From Emcibacteraceae bacterium (GTDB lineage: Bacteria > Pseudomonadota > Alphaproteobacteria > Sphingomonadales > Emcibacteraceae): 64,000 nucleotides of DNA. The translations under genes were made by a program, and so were the position numbers. The notes under the pieces are model-generated. The model made no database searches. It was not told the origin of the DNA and worked only from the letters and a program-made list of their open reading frames with translations. Below, piece by piece: positions 15,689-25,923 of this stretch. The stretch lies in the NCBI GenBank assembly GCA_041396985.1, contig JAWKXO010000005.1:248001-312000 (forward strand), written 5' to 3'. Every line of letters starts with the position of its first letter. The stretch's first letter is position 1.

Positions 15689-17212
15689 ATGATCACCAGA
15701 ACAGTCGCAGCCGCCATCGTCTACGCGCTTATGCTGAGCATCGTCCATGCCCAAAGTGTAACGGATATCGTCAGAACCTATCGCAGCACCCATGAAAAGG
15801 AAATTATTGACGAGTATATGGCACTTTTAAAAATGCCCAATATACCCTCAACCCTATCAGATATGGATAGGAATGCCGCCCATATCCGCTCCATGATGGA
15901 AAGGCGCGGCATTAAAACAAGCCTGCTTGAACTGCCTGATGTACCGCCGGTCATTTACGGTGAACTGATGACGCCGGGCGCAACAAAAACCCTGATGTTT
16001 TATGCCCATTATGACGGTCAGCCGGTCAACCCTGCCCTTTGGTCATCATCACCGTTTGAGCCCGTTTTTCGGACAGATTTTCCCTATCGCGGCGGTAAGG
16101 ATATAGCCTATTCCGATTTAACCTATCCGCTTGATCCGACTATCAGGATATTTTCCCGGTCAGCCGCGGATGACCGGGCACCGATCATTTCCATGCTGAT
16201 TGCCCTTGAAGCCATGCAAAAAGCCGGCATTTCCCCATCCATGAATATCAAGTTCTTCATAGAAGGCGAGGAGGAAAGCGGCTCTCCCCATGTGCCGGAC
16301 TATATTGAGAAATATAAAGACCGGCTTGGGGCCGACCTCTGGCTGTTTTGCGATTCACCACTGCATCAGAGCGATAAAAAAACCCTTGTATTCGGGGTGC
16401 GTGGCGGATTTAGCATGTCTGTGACCGTTTATGGCGCCGCCCGTCCGCTTCATAGTGGCCATTACGGTAATTTTAGCCCGAACCCCAATGGGGAACTGGC
16501 CTATCTGATCACATCCATGCGTGACGAAGATTCCAATATCCTGATAGACGGTTTTTATGACCAGGTCATCATGCCGACGAATGAAGAGCTCGAAATCATA
16601 AATAATCAGGCCAACAATGATGTAGCGCTGAAATATGACCTTGGCATAAAAAGGCAGGAAAGCCCCGGCAAACGCTATGAGGAAAGTATTATGTTGCCCG
16701 GTTTAAACATTCGCCGCATTGAAACATCCGGCGAAACAGGCGGCGTGATCCCCACTTCGGCCTCCATGCAAATCCGTGTCAGAACAGTGCCGGATATGGA
16801 CGCGGAGGTGATTGCCGACCGGCTTTTACGCCATATTGAAAAACAGGGCTATTTTATTACTGATAAGGATCCTGATGTGGACACATTAAGATCCCATGAA
16901 AAGGTGGCAAAAGTTTCCTGGCGCGGAAGTTATAAAGCGATCAGGACATCTACCGCAACCCCGGTATCAAAAGCCCTTATTAAAATTATCGATGATTATA
17001 CCAATGGGGATATGATCGTGCTGCCGACCATGGGCGGCAGTATGCCACTCAGCTATATTGATAATGCGCTTGATACCAATATTGTTATTTTGCCCATTGC
17101 CAACTTTGACAATAATCAGCATGCGCCCAATGAAAATATCAAAATCGGCCATCTTTGGGACGGCATGGAGATATTTGCCAATATTTTCGCAAAACTTGGC
17201 CCTGATTTGTAA
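15689..17212 (+). CDS. Exported M20-family metallopeptidase
   Basis: 507 aa with a signal peptide (about 1-21, cleavage after AHA/HAQ). The co-catalytic zinc motifs are FYAHYDGQP (H107, D109), SAADDRAP (D161 region), the catalytic-base motif EGEEESGSP (about 192-200), then a dimerisation domain and HAPNENI near the C-terminus. The family cleaves dipeptides or acylated amino acids. The length and the PLDPTIRIFSRSAADD wording fit the larger dipeptidase branch. Probably periplasmic. It is divergent from the amidohydrolase gene and ends 15 nt from the convergent TPR gene. Well supported as M20, substrate unknown. Confidence 0.9.
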   Translation: MITRTVAAAIVYALMLSIVHAQSVTDIVRTYRSTHEKEIIDEYMALLKMPNIPSTLSDMDRNAAHIRSMMERRGIKTSLLELPDVPPVIYGELMTPGATKTLMFYAHYDGQPVNPALWSSSPFEPVFRTDFPYRGGKDIAYSDLTYPLDPTIRIFSRSAADDRAPIISMLIALEAMQKAGISPSMNIKFFIEGEEESGSPHVPDYIEKYKDRLGADLWLFCDSPLHQSDKKTLVFGVRGGFSMSVTVYGAARPLHSGHYGNFSPNPNGELAYLITSMRDEDSNILIDGFYDQVIMPTNEELEIINNQANNDVALKYDLGIKRQESPGKRYEESIMLPGLNIRRIETSGETGGVIPTSASMQIRVRTVPDMDAEVIADRLLRHIEKQGYFITDKDPDVDTLRSHEKVAKVSWRGSYKAIRTSTATPVSKALIKIIDDYTNGDMIVLPTMGGSMPLSYIDNALDTNIVILPIANFDNNQHAPNENIKIGHLWDGMEIFANIFAKLGPDL

Positions 17213-17227
17213 TTTTCAATTTGCAAA

Positions 17228-18136
17228 TTAATTTACTTTACCGGGAACCTTCAAATCAGGATTAAGTTTGATGGCTTTTTCGAATTGCTCATCCGCACCG
17301 GCTTCATCGCCAATTTTTTTCAGAAACAGACCATATTGGAAATGTGCCATATAATTTTCCGGACCTTCATTAGTAATTATTTCAAATATCCTTCTTGCCT
17401 CATCCGGATTACCGTTAAGCAATTCACAATCTGCCAGATCAATAAATATTCTTAATGGAGTTCCATCAAAATCAATAACCCTACGGTAATAGTTTATCGC
17501 CTGATTATAATCCCCAATTGCCTTTAAAGCTATGGCAGTATTAGCTAAAGTTCCAACTGATTTAGGAGCCAGCTTCGCCGCTTTCATGAATATACCCACA
17601 GCATTTTTAAATTGCTTTTCCTGCATATAAATAGTGCCCTGAGCATTCATGGCCCCGACATGTTTCTCATTAAATTTCATTGACTGATCATAGCTGATTT
17701 TGGCGCGTTTGATGTCGCCAGTTGCCCGGAAAGCGTTGCCAAGGTTAAATTGAATATCAGCATTATAAGGCTCGATAGTTGCAGCTTTTTTGAAATGCCC
17801 CAATGCTTTTTCAGCATTGCCATTAATCAATGTAACAGACCCAAGTAAATTCCATAGTTCGGCAACATCCGGATATCGTTCCAGATACATACCTGCCCTG
17901 ACTTCCACCTCTTTGTGTTTACCTTCAGAAAATAACTTTTCAAGATCATCAATATCGCTGCGAAACAAAGTGTTTGGATGCAGCTTTTGATATCCTGCTA
18001 TTGCCTTCTCATTGTCCGGATATTTTTGTAAAACAGCATTATAATATTTAATCGCTTTTTCCCGATCACCTTTGGCTGCGGCCTCTTCCGCAATTTTCAA
18101 TGCCTCTTTTGCCGATACAGTTTTATCAGTAGCCAT
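17228..18136 (-). CDS. Tetratricopeptide-repeat protein
   Basis: 302 aa made almost wholly of TPR units, for example KALKIAEEAAAKGDREKAIKYY, AEKALGHFKKAATIEPYNADI and FKNAVGIFMKAAKLAPKSV. I count about seven units. There is no signal peptide or membrane segment, so it should be a cytosolic scaffold. It lies 95 nt downstream of the first of four sensor-kinase genes on the same strand and may be read with them. TPR proteins bind partner proteins, so a link with the kinases is possible but unproven. Such arrays also occur next to unrelated genes. Confidence 0.85.
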   Translation of the reverse strand: MATDKTVSAKEALKIAEEAAAKGDREKAIKYYNAVLQKYPDNEKAIAGYQKLHPNTLFRSDIDDLEKLFSEGKHKEVEVRAGMYLERYPDVAELWNLLGSVTLINGNAEKALGHFKKAATIEPYNADIQFNLGNAFRATGDIKRAKISYDQSMKFNEKHVGAMNAQGTIYMQEKQFKNAVGIFMKAAKLAPKSVGTLANTAIALKAIGDYNQAINYYRRVIDFDGTPLRIFIDLADCELLNGNPDEARRIFEIITNEGPENYMAHFQYGLFLKKIGDEAGADEQFEKAIKLNPDLKVPGKVN

Positions 18137-18231
18137 AATTTATTATTCTCAAATTAAATTATTAAATCTGTAGTGACATATATATTGGCTTACTGGCAAA
18201 TGCAAATTGCATCACTTATTTTTTTTACCCT

Positions 18232-20682
18232 TCAACCTGATTTGGTGTTCTGAAACACTCTTGAATGCGGCAGCCAGAGTGTTGCTGTCGTCCCCACCCC
18301 TACCTCGCTTTCAAGAATGAAATGTCCCTGATGAAGTTCCGCCAGATGCTTTACAATAGGAAGACCCAATCCCGTACCCGCGTCCTTTTGCTTATGATCT
18401 TCATGGCCCTGCCCGAATGGAATAAGCACATGCTCCAGTTTTTCCTTCGGAATGCCGATACCATTATCCTTTACCACAATTCTGAGGGCTCCATCATCCT
18501 CACTTGATAAATAACAAGTAACCTTGCCACCACGTTTGGTAAATTTCATTGAATTTGACAAAAGATTAATCAGCGCTCTTTTAATCGCATGTTCATCGGC
18601 AAAAATTATTATATCACGTTTAAGATAATCCGTATTCAAAGAAAGGTTTATGCCTTTTTCCTCCGCCTGGACACCTAACATTTTGACCGTATCCTGAACA
18701 CATTTCAGAATATCAAATTCCCCTTCAAATATTTCCCATTTACCTGTATCAATTTTTGTCAGATCAAGAATGTCATTGACGACCGTAGCCAGATGTTCGC
18801 CACTGTCTTTGATATCCTTAATATATTCACGGTATTTTTCTTCCTTGATGTCCCCGTAGACACCCGACGACATTACTTCGGAAAAGCCGATGATGGCATT
18901 AAGCGGGGTTCTGATCTCATGGCTCATATTGGCAAGGAAGTTTGATCTGGCTTTATTTGCTTCCTGCGCCTTCGCTTTTGATTCCTTTAACTGCTCCTCA
19001 ATTCGCTGCCTTCTGGCCACTTCGCGTTTCAAACTGATCGCCCAGAATAAGAAAAGCAAAATCACGACACCTGATCCGGCAAGTAAAGCCCAGACAAGGT
19101 CATAATTCTGTCTTGTATCCAGTTTAACGGATAGCCAGTTGCTTGAGATTTCCACTTTTTTACTGGCCGGGATAGATTGCATTGCCTTTGCCATTGCACT
19201 GGCCAAAAGTGGTTTATCAGGTGTTATTGCCATTGAAAGCTCAGTATTATAGGGCGTTTCCCCGGCAACGATAAGCTGGGTATACCCTTCCTGTGCAATT
19301 GCATAACTGCTGGTCAGTATATCGCCAACCGAGGCATCCACTTCGCCAGTTGCCAATAGACGAAGCATATCCGCAATACTGTCAACTTCAACAATTTCAA
19401 TTCCAGGAAATTCGCGGCGAATGGCGACAGTGTTTCGAAAACCTTTAATCTGTGCAAGCTTGTGACCAAATAGACCATCCATCGTACTAAAGACCGGTGA
19501 TCCATTTCTGGTGAATATTACATTGGCAAGTGAAATGTAACTATCTGTGAAATTCATCAGCTGCTGGCGGTCTTCAGTATTAACGATGGCTGAAATAACA
19601 TCGGCACCACCGTTTAGAAAAATAGTCATGCCTTCAGCAAAATTTTTATTTCCAACCCATTCAAAACGGACGTTGAGCTTTTTTTCAATTTCATCTAGGT
19701 AGGCGCCGGACATACCGCTGACACGGCCATTCTGATCAATAAATTCAAGTGGTGGAATAGTCGGGTCTGCCGCAACCCTGATCACAGGGTTATTCGCGAG
19801 CCAGTCTTTTTCCTCATCTGTCAGGCCAATATCATTTTCGCTTCTGTATTCTGCCTGCCATTTGTTTGAGAGTGCACGAAATTCGGCATCACTCACCTGT
19901 GCCTTACCCTTTTCAAGAATCTGTGTCAGTATTGGCCAGTCCTTACGGGCGGCTAGCCTGATCGGGTTTCCCTGATTAAGTTCCGGAAAGACACTTTGTC
20001 CGATAACCTCTACGCCAGTAATCGAATTGCGTGAAATGGTATAATTGGCAACCGGCAACACCACCGTAAAAACATCAATCTCGCCTTCCTGAAGGGATTT
20101 GAACGCCTGAACAACGGATTGCTGTTCAACCAGATCAAGATATCCGTAATATTCCTTGATCACCGTTGCACTGGCAATCCCGTTAATGACCCCTATACGT
20201 CGCCCTTTAAGATCATCAATTGTTTTGATTGGCTGCGAACCGGTACGCCCGAAAAAATATAACGGCATCCCCAGATATGGACTTGTAAAATTCAGATAGC
20301 CTTTTCGCGCATCATTGATAACCAGTGCGTGGGTAATATCCACTTCATGATTTTTTAGCTGCCTGTGTATTTCCTCAACACTGTCATTGGTATTATAGTC
20401 TAAACTGAACCCTATTTTTTCAGCCACCAGGTTAAGATAATCCACTGAAAATCCGGTCGGTTTCTCACCATCAAAATAATCAAGCGGTGCCCAACTCGTA
20501 TAATTTGTAGCTCGAAGCACGGGATGCTCGGCAACCCATGCCTTTTCCTTTTCATTTAGAAAATCGCCAGCCTTTGACACAGATGCACCATCCTGCCCCC
20601 ATGCTGACACGACGATGCAGAATAAGGATATAAATCCTGCAATGAAGCCTAAAATGAATTTAACTGCCCTATAATCTGTCAC
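18232..20682 (-). CDS. BvgS-like sensor histidine kinase with two periplasmic solute-binding domains (kinase 1)
   Basis: 816 aa from GTG 20682 (a TTG at 20691 is the alternative). The order is signal peptide (about 1-30), two SBP_bac_3 (Venus-flytrap) domains at about 45-275 and 285-510, one membrane segment near 520-545, a short coiled coil, HisKA (H588 in NMSHEIRTPLNAIIGFSEVM) and HATPase to the end (DNGIGIPKE, GTGLGLPIVKHL). There is no receiver or HPt domain, unlike BvgS itself. The SBP domains belong to the family that binds polar amino acids. It is one of four paralogues in tandem. No response regulator lies nearby, so the partner is elsewhere. Confidence 0.9.
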   Translation of the reverse strand: MTDYRAVKFILGFIAGFISLFCIVVSAWGQDGASVSKAGDFLNEKEKAWVAEHPVLRATNYTSWAPLDYFDGEKPTGFSVDYLNLVAEKIGFSLDYNTNDSVEEIHRQLKNHEVDITHALVINDARKGYLNFTSPYLGMPLYFFGRTGSQPIKTIDDLKGRRIGVINGIASATVIKEYYGYLDLVEQQSVVQAFKSLQEGEIDVFTVVLPVANYTISRNSITGVEVIGQSVFPELNQGNPIRLAARKDWPILTQILEKGKAQVSDAEFRALSNKWQAEYRSENDIGLTDEEKDWLANNPVIRVAADPTIPPLEFIDQNGRVSGMSGAYLDEIEKKLNVRFEWVGNKNFAEGMTIFLNGGADVISAIVNTEDRQQLMNFTDSYISLANVIFTRNGSPVFSTMDGLFGHKLAQIKGFRNTVAIRREFPGIEIVEVDSIADMLRLLATGEVDASVGDILTSSYAIAQEGYTQLIVAGETPYNTELSMAITPDKPLLASAMAKAMQSIPASKKVEISSNWLSVKLDTRQNYDLVWALLAGSGVVILLFLFWAISLKREVARRQRIEEQLKESKAKAQEANKARSNFLANMSHEIRTPLNAIIGFSEVMSSGVYGDIKEEKYREYIKDIKDSGEHLATVVNDILDLTKIDTGKWEIFEGEFDILKCVQDTVKMLGVQAEEKGINLSLNTDYLKRDIIIFADEHAIKRALINLLSNSMKFTKRGGKVTCYLSSEDDGALRIVVKDNGIGIPKEKLEHVLIPFGQGHEDHKQKDAGTGLGLPIVKHLAELHQGHFILESEVGVGTTATLWLPHSRVFQNTKSG

Positions 20683-20801
20683 AAAACCCAACCATAATTA
20701 CTCTTCCCGCAGACAGAATTATAGAAAGCGTTTTTGAAATTAACAAGTCAATTGAGTTTCAAAATCATAGAAGAGCAAAATAAATGGAAGAATTGATCAG
20801 A

Positions 20802-22661
20802 TCAGCTATTAATGACCTTTTTGATCGGCACATATTTTGTCAGTAGAACACGGTTCTGAGGTAGCGTAATGACCGCTTTGGTTCCGATACCGACTTCACT
20901 GAATAACTCAAACTGACCGCCATGAAGCTCAACAAGTTTTTTAACGATCGGAAGGCCGAGACCCGTCCCTTCCTCGTTAAGATCATAAGACGCATCACCC
21001 TGTTCAAAAGCATTCATAACAAGCGCAATGCGATTTGCTGGAATACCCACCCCTGTATCCTCAACACTGATTACAGCCTGTCCCTTATCATCGAGCTCTA
21101 TTTTACAGGTGACATTGCCCAGTTCACCTGTGAATTTAATGGCATTGGATAAAATGTTGATAATTGCCCGTTTAATGGCATGGGCATCACCATAAATACT
21201 GATAAGACGTCCAAATTCGCCTTTTTGCTTGGTAAAATTGATATTTTTCTGCTGCGCATGTGGCTCAAGCATTTTCATAGCATCATCAACACATTCATCC
21301 AGTGAAAAATCGGTTTCAACCAGATGCCATTTCCCTGCCTCTATTTTCGAGAGATCCAGGATATCCTTGATCACCGTTGCCAGATGTTCGCCACTGTCTT
21401 TAATATTATTGAGATAGTCTATATAACGAGGCTCTTTGATTTCCCCGAAAATTCCGGAAAGCATCACATCGGAAAAACCGATAATGGCATTGAGCGGGGT
21501 TCTGATCTCATGCGACATATTGGCCAGAAATTCAGACTTGGCCTTATTGGCCTCTTCCGCTTCGATCTGTGCTTCTTCAGCAACCACCTGCGATAATTCA
21601 GCAAGATATTTTGCATGTTCAGCAGCCGCTCTCGCATCTTCCGCATCCAGCCTGGATATCAGCAGTTCATCCTCCGCTTTTTTGCGGCGCTTTATTTCTT
21701 TTCTAAGCCCCAGATTCCATACAAGAATTAAGGCTACAATAATTATGGAAATGATCAGAACCCACCAAACCATATTGTTACTTTGGATTTCACCGGGTTT
21801 TAAAACAAGCCAGTTTCGCAGAATTTCGTTTCTTTCTGTTATTGTTATAGAAGCAATCGCTTTTTGCAGTGAACTGGCAAGTAGGGGAAATTCTGACCTT
21901 GCAGCCATAGAGATATATCCCTTGTAGGGCGTGACACCGACAACTGATAAATTGGTCAGTGACTCTGCCGTCATATTATAGCTTGTAATCGGTACACTGC
22001 CGATATGGGCATCCGCCTTTCCGGCTGACACCAGCTTTAGGGCATCCGAAATTGTCTGCACTTCAATTATTTCAATATCCGGGTAATCCTCTTTGATCTG
22101 TTTATTGAGCACAAACCCTTTAATTTCAGCAATTTTATGCCCACGAAGTCCTTCCATGTCCCCGTATATATCTGCCCCATCTCGGCTGAAAATCATACTG
22201 GAAACATTCAGATAACTGTCTGTAAATATAAGATATTTATTTCTTTCTTCTGATGGCGATACGGCAGAAAGCATCTGGGCCTGACTGTTTTGGACCATAG
22301 ACATGCCTTCATTAAAATCTTTATTGCCAACCCATTCAAAACGGACATTGAGCTTCTTTTCTATTTTTCTGAGATAAGCCCCGGCAATGCCACTGATCTG
22401 GCCATTTTTATCAATGAACTCAACGGGCGGGATTGCCGGATCAACAGCCACTTTAATAACCGGATTTTCCGCAAGCCAGTTTTTTTCTTCCTGGCTCAAA
22501 TTCAATAGCGGTGTGCTGTTATCACTCTCTTCAGCTGCGGCAATACCCTGACCTGATAGGGTTAATACAACAAATAGAAAAAGAGCCGATATATATTGCG
22601 AATTGGCAATAATTTTTGCGAAGAATTTTAATTTAATTATAATCTTAGTTAACTTTACCAT
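20802..22661 (-). CDS. BvgS-like sensor histidine kinase with one solute-binding domain (kinase 2)
   Basis: 619 aa. Shorter than its three paralogues because it has only one SBP_bac_3 domain (about 60-290), which matches the membrane-proximal domain of kinase 1 (shared KKLNVRFEWVGNK). Then come a membrane segment near 300-320, a long Ala/Glu-rich coiled coil (about 325-375), HisKA with H384 (NMSHEIRTPLNAIIGFSDVM) and HATPase (DTGVGIPAN, GTGLGLPIVKKL). An N-terminal hydrophobic signal/anchor is at about 20-40. No receiver domain. It lies 119 nt upstream of kinase 1 on the same strand. Loss of the distal sensor domain, or gain in the others, is inferred from the comparison. Confidence 0.9.
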   Translation of the reverse strand: MVKLTKIIIKLKFFAKIIANSQYISALFLFVVLTLSGQGIAAAEESDNSTPLLNLSQEEKNWLAENPVIKVAVDPAIPPVEFIDKNGQISGIAGAYLRKIEKKLNVRFEWVGNKDFNEGMSMVQNSQAQMLSAVSPSEERNKYLIFTDSYLNVSSMIFSRDGADIYGDMEGLRGHKIAEIKGFVLNKQIKEDYPDIEIIEVQTISDALKLVSAGKADAHIGSVPITSYNMTAESLTNLSVVGVTPYKGYISMAARSEFPLLASSLQKAIASITITERNEILRNWLVLKPGEIQSNNMVWWVLIISIIIVALILVWNLGLRKEIKRRKKAEDELLISRLDAEDARAAAEHAKYLAELSQVVAEEAQIEAEEANKAKSEFLANMSHEIRTPLNAIIGFSDVMLSGIFGEIKEPRYIDYLNNIKDSGEHLATVIKDILDLSKIEAGKWHLVETDFSLDECVDDAMKMLEPHAQQKNINFTKQKGEFGRLISIYGDAHAIKRAIINILSNAIKFTGELGNVTCKIELDDKGQAVISVEDTGVGIPANRIALVMNAFEQGDASYDLNEEGTGLGLPIVKKLVELHGGQFELFSEVGIGTKAVITLPQNRVLLTKYVPIKKVINS

Positions 22662-22771
22662 ACTTACTCATCCTAGGAATAAGTAGAATATTTGATTAAC
22701 CTTAAATTTATATTAACAAATAAAATCAAACTATTCCCCGGACAAGTTGAACAATTGGAACAGCTGAAAAA

Positions 22772-25219
22772 TTAGCCAATAACTCTTTCTTTTGGTAAAT
22801 TTGCCGACGCCTTTGTCCCAATTCCCACTTCACTTTCCACTGAAAAACGTCCCCCGTGTAATGTGACAAGCTGATTAACGATCGCCAGCCCAAGCCCTGT
22901 GCCCCCCTTATTCAGATTTTTAAGCTCATATGCCTGACCGAATGGGCTTAATACGACTTTAAGCCGGTCCTTGGTAATCCCGACACCATTATCAGTCACT
23001 TCAATGGTCAGTGAGCCATCCGGCAACCGATATATATTGATGTCGATATGTCCTCCATCCGCCGTGAATTTTACGGAATTTGAAATAAGATTATCAATTA
23101 TTCTTCTGATACACCCTTCATCAGCCAACAAAGCAACGTCACGGTCTTCATCGCTGATATTAATGTTAATTGCCAACTGCCGCTCATTAGCTTCCTGCCT
23201 GTATGGTTTAAGACAATCTTCCACTGTCCTGAGCAAATCAAAATCCACGTCCGTCATATGCCACTTTCCGGCTTCAATTTTTGACAAATCAAGGATATCA
23301 TTGATAACCACAGAAAGATGTTCACCGCTCCATTTTATATCTTTAAGATATTCACGGTATTTTTCCTGGGATACTCTCCCGAAAGTTTCTGACGTAATGA
23401 CGTCTGAAAACCCAATAATAGCGTTCAGCGGGGTTCTGATCTCATGGCTCATATTCGCAAGAAATGTTGATTTCGCCGCCATTGCCGTTTCAGCTTCCTT
23501 CTGCGATTTTATAAGTTCTCCCTCGACAACTTTTCGGCGGGAAATTTCACGGCGCAGACTGTTCATCCAGATAAAAATAATAAGAAGAAGGGCAATAACA
23601 ACGATAAAAATATTCAGGATAAGTTTGCTTTGATCCTGCCCTACTTTGATGGAAAGCCAGTTTCTTGAAAAAGCAGCTTTTTCACTCGCAGTTATTGAAT
23701 TGAGCGCTTTTTGCATTGAACTGGCCAGCAGATCAAGGTCTTTACGAATACCGAATGAATATGCGGACTTGAAGGGCGTTTCACCGCTCACAACAATATC
23801 TTTATAGCCATCAAGGGCAATTTGCCGCGACGTTAATGGTATGATCCCGATATAGGCATCCACCCTGCCGTCATTTAACAGCTTCAGGGCTGAACTGATA
23901 TCATCGGCATCCACCACATCTATATCCGGAAATTCATTTCTGATTTCATCGGATACGGCATAATCTCTAACCTGGGCGACTTTTTTATCTTTAAGCGATG
24001 CCATATTTATATAGACCGGACCATTATTTTTACTGAAAATCATCTCAGAAAAAACCACATAGTTATCCGTAAAATACAGATTTTCCTGTGTTTTCAATAT
24101 AGCCCCGGAGGAAAGAATTATATCAGCCTCTCCATTATTGATGGCGTCCAGTCCTTCTTCCCGTGTTTTATTGCCAATCCACTGGAACCGAACATTTAAT
24201 CGCTTGGCAATCAGGTCAAGATATGCTCCGGCAATTCCGGTGACATTTTTGTTTTCATCGATATCAATAAGGGGCAGCAACCCTTTTTCAGAGACGAGAT
24301 GGATGACATGGTGATTATCAAGCCATTCTTTTTCTGCACCGTTCAAGCCGACCAGATCGTCGATTATATTTTCGGTCTGCCATTTTCGGTTAAGATCCAT
24401 ATAATCTGACGCAGAAACCTGCTCCATGCCTTTTTCTAGGATAGAAAGCAAAATCGGCCAGTCTTTGCGCACAGCAAACCGCAGTTCATTTGCGGCCAAT
24501 GCTTCTGACAATATATTGGTGCCAATTACATCAATATTGGTAATAAAATTCTTTTCGATAATATAGCTGGCATTTGGATGCCGACTGACAAGAACATCAA
24601 TATTCCCGGCAGACAGGGCAATCAATGCTTCCCTGATATTGTCAAATACAACAAGGTCCAGCCTTTTATAATTTTCACGGAATATTTTTTCACTAGGCCA
24701 GTCTTTCACCACACCAATTTTTTTGCCGATCAGATCGCTAATTCCTGCAACCTTATCGGCCCCTATTCTGCCATAAAATGTCATCGGCATATTGAGATAA
24801 GGTGATGAAAAATACCAGTCGATATCCCTTTTCATACTCTCTAAGGTGCTGAGCAATACGTCAACTTCCTTATTCCCGGCCATTTCCATTAATCTCGGCC
24901 AGTTATCATTGCTGATAAATTCAATCTTTAAGCCGACCTTGACTGCGACCAGACTGATAAAATCTACGGAAAAACCAGCAGGACGCCCTTCTGAAATAAA
25001 CTCAATTGGCGGCCATTTTGTATAGTTCGATGTTCTGATGACAGGGTGATCTTTAATCCACTCTATTTCTTCATCCGTTAAATTTACAGAAACAGAGGCA
25101 TTCTGGGCATAGGCATTAAGAAAAGGAACGAAAAAAGCACCCAGCATTAGGACGCATAGCACCCGAAACAAAGACACTTGCTGAAATAATAACCTGTTGA
25201 TGAATGCCCAATCCACCAT
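22772..25219 (-). CDS. BvgS-like sensor histidine kinase with two solute-binding domains (kinase 3)
   Basis: 815 aa from ATG 25219. An upstream in-frame ATG at 25303 has no ribosome site, whereas 25219 is preceded by GGTGAG and gives a length like kinases 1 and 4. The order is signal peptide (about 1-38), two SBP_bac_3 domains (about 50-275 and 290-515), a membrane segment near 525-550, HisKA with H592 and HATPase (DNGVGITKD, GTGLGLAIVNQL). No receiver domain. The distal sensor differs from those of the other copies, which suggests another ligand. It is read in the same direction as kinases 1 and 2, and a terminator separates it from rpsI upstream. Confidence 0.9.
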   Translation of the reverse strand: MVDWAFINRLLFQQVSLFRVLCVLMLGAFFVPFLNAYAQNASVSVNLTDEEIEWIKDHPVIRTSNYTKWPPIEFISEGRPAGFSVDFISLVAVKVGLKIEFISNDNWPRLMEMAGNKEVDVLLSTLESMKRDIDWYFSSPYLNMPMTFYGRIGADKVAGISDLIGKKIGVVKDWPSEKIFRENYKRLDLVVFDNIREALIALSAGNIDVLVSRHPNASYIIEKNFITNIDVIGTNILSEALAANELRFAVRKDWPILLSILEKGMEQVSASDYMDLNRKWQTENIIDDLVGLNGAEKEWLDNHHVIHLVSEKGLLPLIDIDENKNVTGIAGAYLDLIAKRLNVRFQWIGNKTREEGLDAINNGEADIILSSGAILKTQENLYFTDNYVVFSEMIFSKNNGPVYINMASLKDKKVAQVRDYAVSDEIRNEFPDIDVVDADDISSALKLLNDGRVDAYIGIIPLTSRQIALDGYKDIVVSGETPFKSAYSFGIRKDLDLLASSMQKALNSITASEKAAFSRNWLSIKVGQDQSKLILNIFIVVIALLLIIFIWMNSLRREISRRKVVEGELIKSQKEAETAMAAKSTFLANMSHEIRTPLNAIIGFSDVITSETFGRVSQEKYREYLKDIKWSGEHLSVVINDILDLSKIEAGKWHMTDVDFDLLRTVEDCLKPYRQEANERQLAININISDEDRDVALLADEGCIRRIIDNLISNSVKFTADGGHIDINIYRLPDGSLTIEVTDNGVGITKDRLKVVLSPFGQAYELKNLNKGGTGLGLAIVNQLVTLHGGRFSVESEVGIGTKASANLPKERVIG

Positions 25220-25348
25220 AAAACAACTCACCCGTACTTTGAAACTTCCCCCGGTTTCACGATATCCAATATTTGGATAAAATGAAACTCTTTTACTGTT
25301 CATTTTACAAAATTACTTTTGTTTAAGAAATAACCTACTGAAATACAT

Positions 25349-25382
25349 AAAAAAAGACCCGCATTATTACAAGCGGGTCTTT
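25349..25382 (-). terminator. Terminator of the rplM-rpsI operon
   Basis: A perfect 10-bp stem (AAAGACCCGC at 25353-25362, GCGGGTCTTT at 25373-25382) with a 10-nt loop. On the minus strand it is followed by a run of seven T. It ends the ribosomal operon before kinase 3. Confidence 0.88.
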
Positions 25383-25407
25383 AATGATAATTTTAAAAAT
25401 ATAACAA

Positions 25408-25923
25408 TTAACGTTTTGAGAACTGGAAGCTCTTACGGGCTTTCGCGCGACCGTATTTCTTACGCTCAACAACCCTCGCATCACGAGTGAGGAAGCCAGC
25501 AGCTTTAATAACTGCACGAAGTTCTGGTTCAAAATTTGTAAGCGCTTTACTGATCCCGTGACGAACCGCACCCGCCTGACCGGAAAGACCACCACCGCTA
25601 ACAGTTGCGATCACATCATACTGACCAACACGACCGGCAACTTCAAAAGCCTGACCGATAATCATACGAAGTGTCGGACGGGCAAAATATTTTGCTTCTT
25701 CACGTCCATTGACGGTAATCACACCTTTACCCGGTTTAATCCAGACACGGGCGATTGCATCCTTACGTTTTCCTGTTGCATAGGCACGGCCATGTTCGTC
25801 AATTTTCTTAACATACACAACATCATCACCAGCCACCTGAGTTGCTGCGGCAGCATCAGTTTTTGCTGTAGCGGCTTTCGTAACCTCTTTAAGGTCTTCC
25901 AATGTTTTTTTATCTTCAGCCAT
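25408..25923 (-). CDS. rpsI: 30S ribosomal protein S9 (uS9)
   Basis: 171 aa from ATG 25923. The S9 core begins near residue 47 (AYATGKRKDAIARVWIKPGKG) and ends in the conserved basic tail KKYGRAKARKSFQFSKR, which reaches the ribosomal P site. The first 45 or so residues are an Ala/Lys/Asp-rich extension, seen in other alphaproteobacteria and absent from E. coli S9 (130 aa). ATG 25923 overlaps the rplM stop by 8 nt, which fixes the start and shows translational coupling. The longer frame upstream of it runs inside rplM and is rejected. Confidence 0.97.
   Translation of the reverse strand: MAEDKKTLEDLKEVTKAATAKTDAAAATQVAGDDVVYVKKIDEHGRAYATGKRKDAIARVWIKPGKGVITVNGREEAKYFARPTLRMIIGQAFEVAGRVGQYDVIATVSGGGLSGQAGAVRHGISKALTNFEPELRAVIKAAGFLTRDARVVERKKYGRAKARKSFQFSKR

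Noticed and set aside
22971..23633. 220-aa plus-strand open frame opposite kinase 3
   Set aside because: Antisense to the conserved HisKA/HATPase region. Composition typical of a shadow frame.
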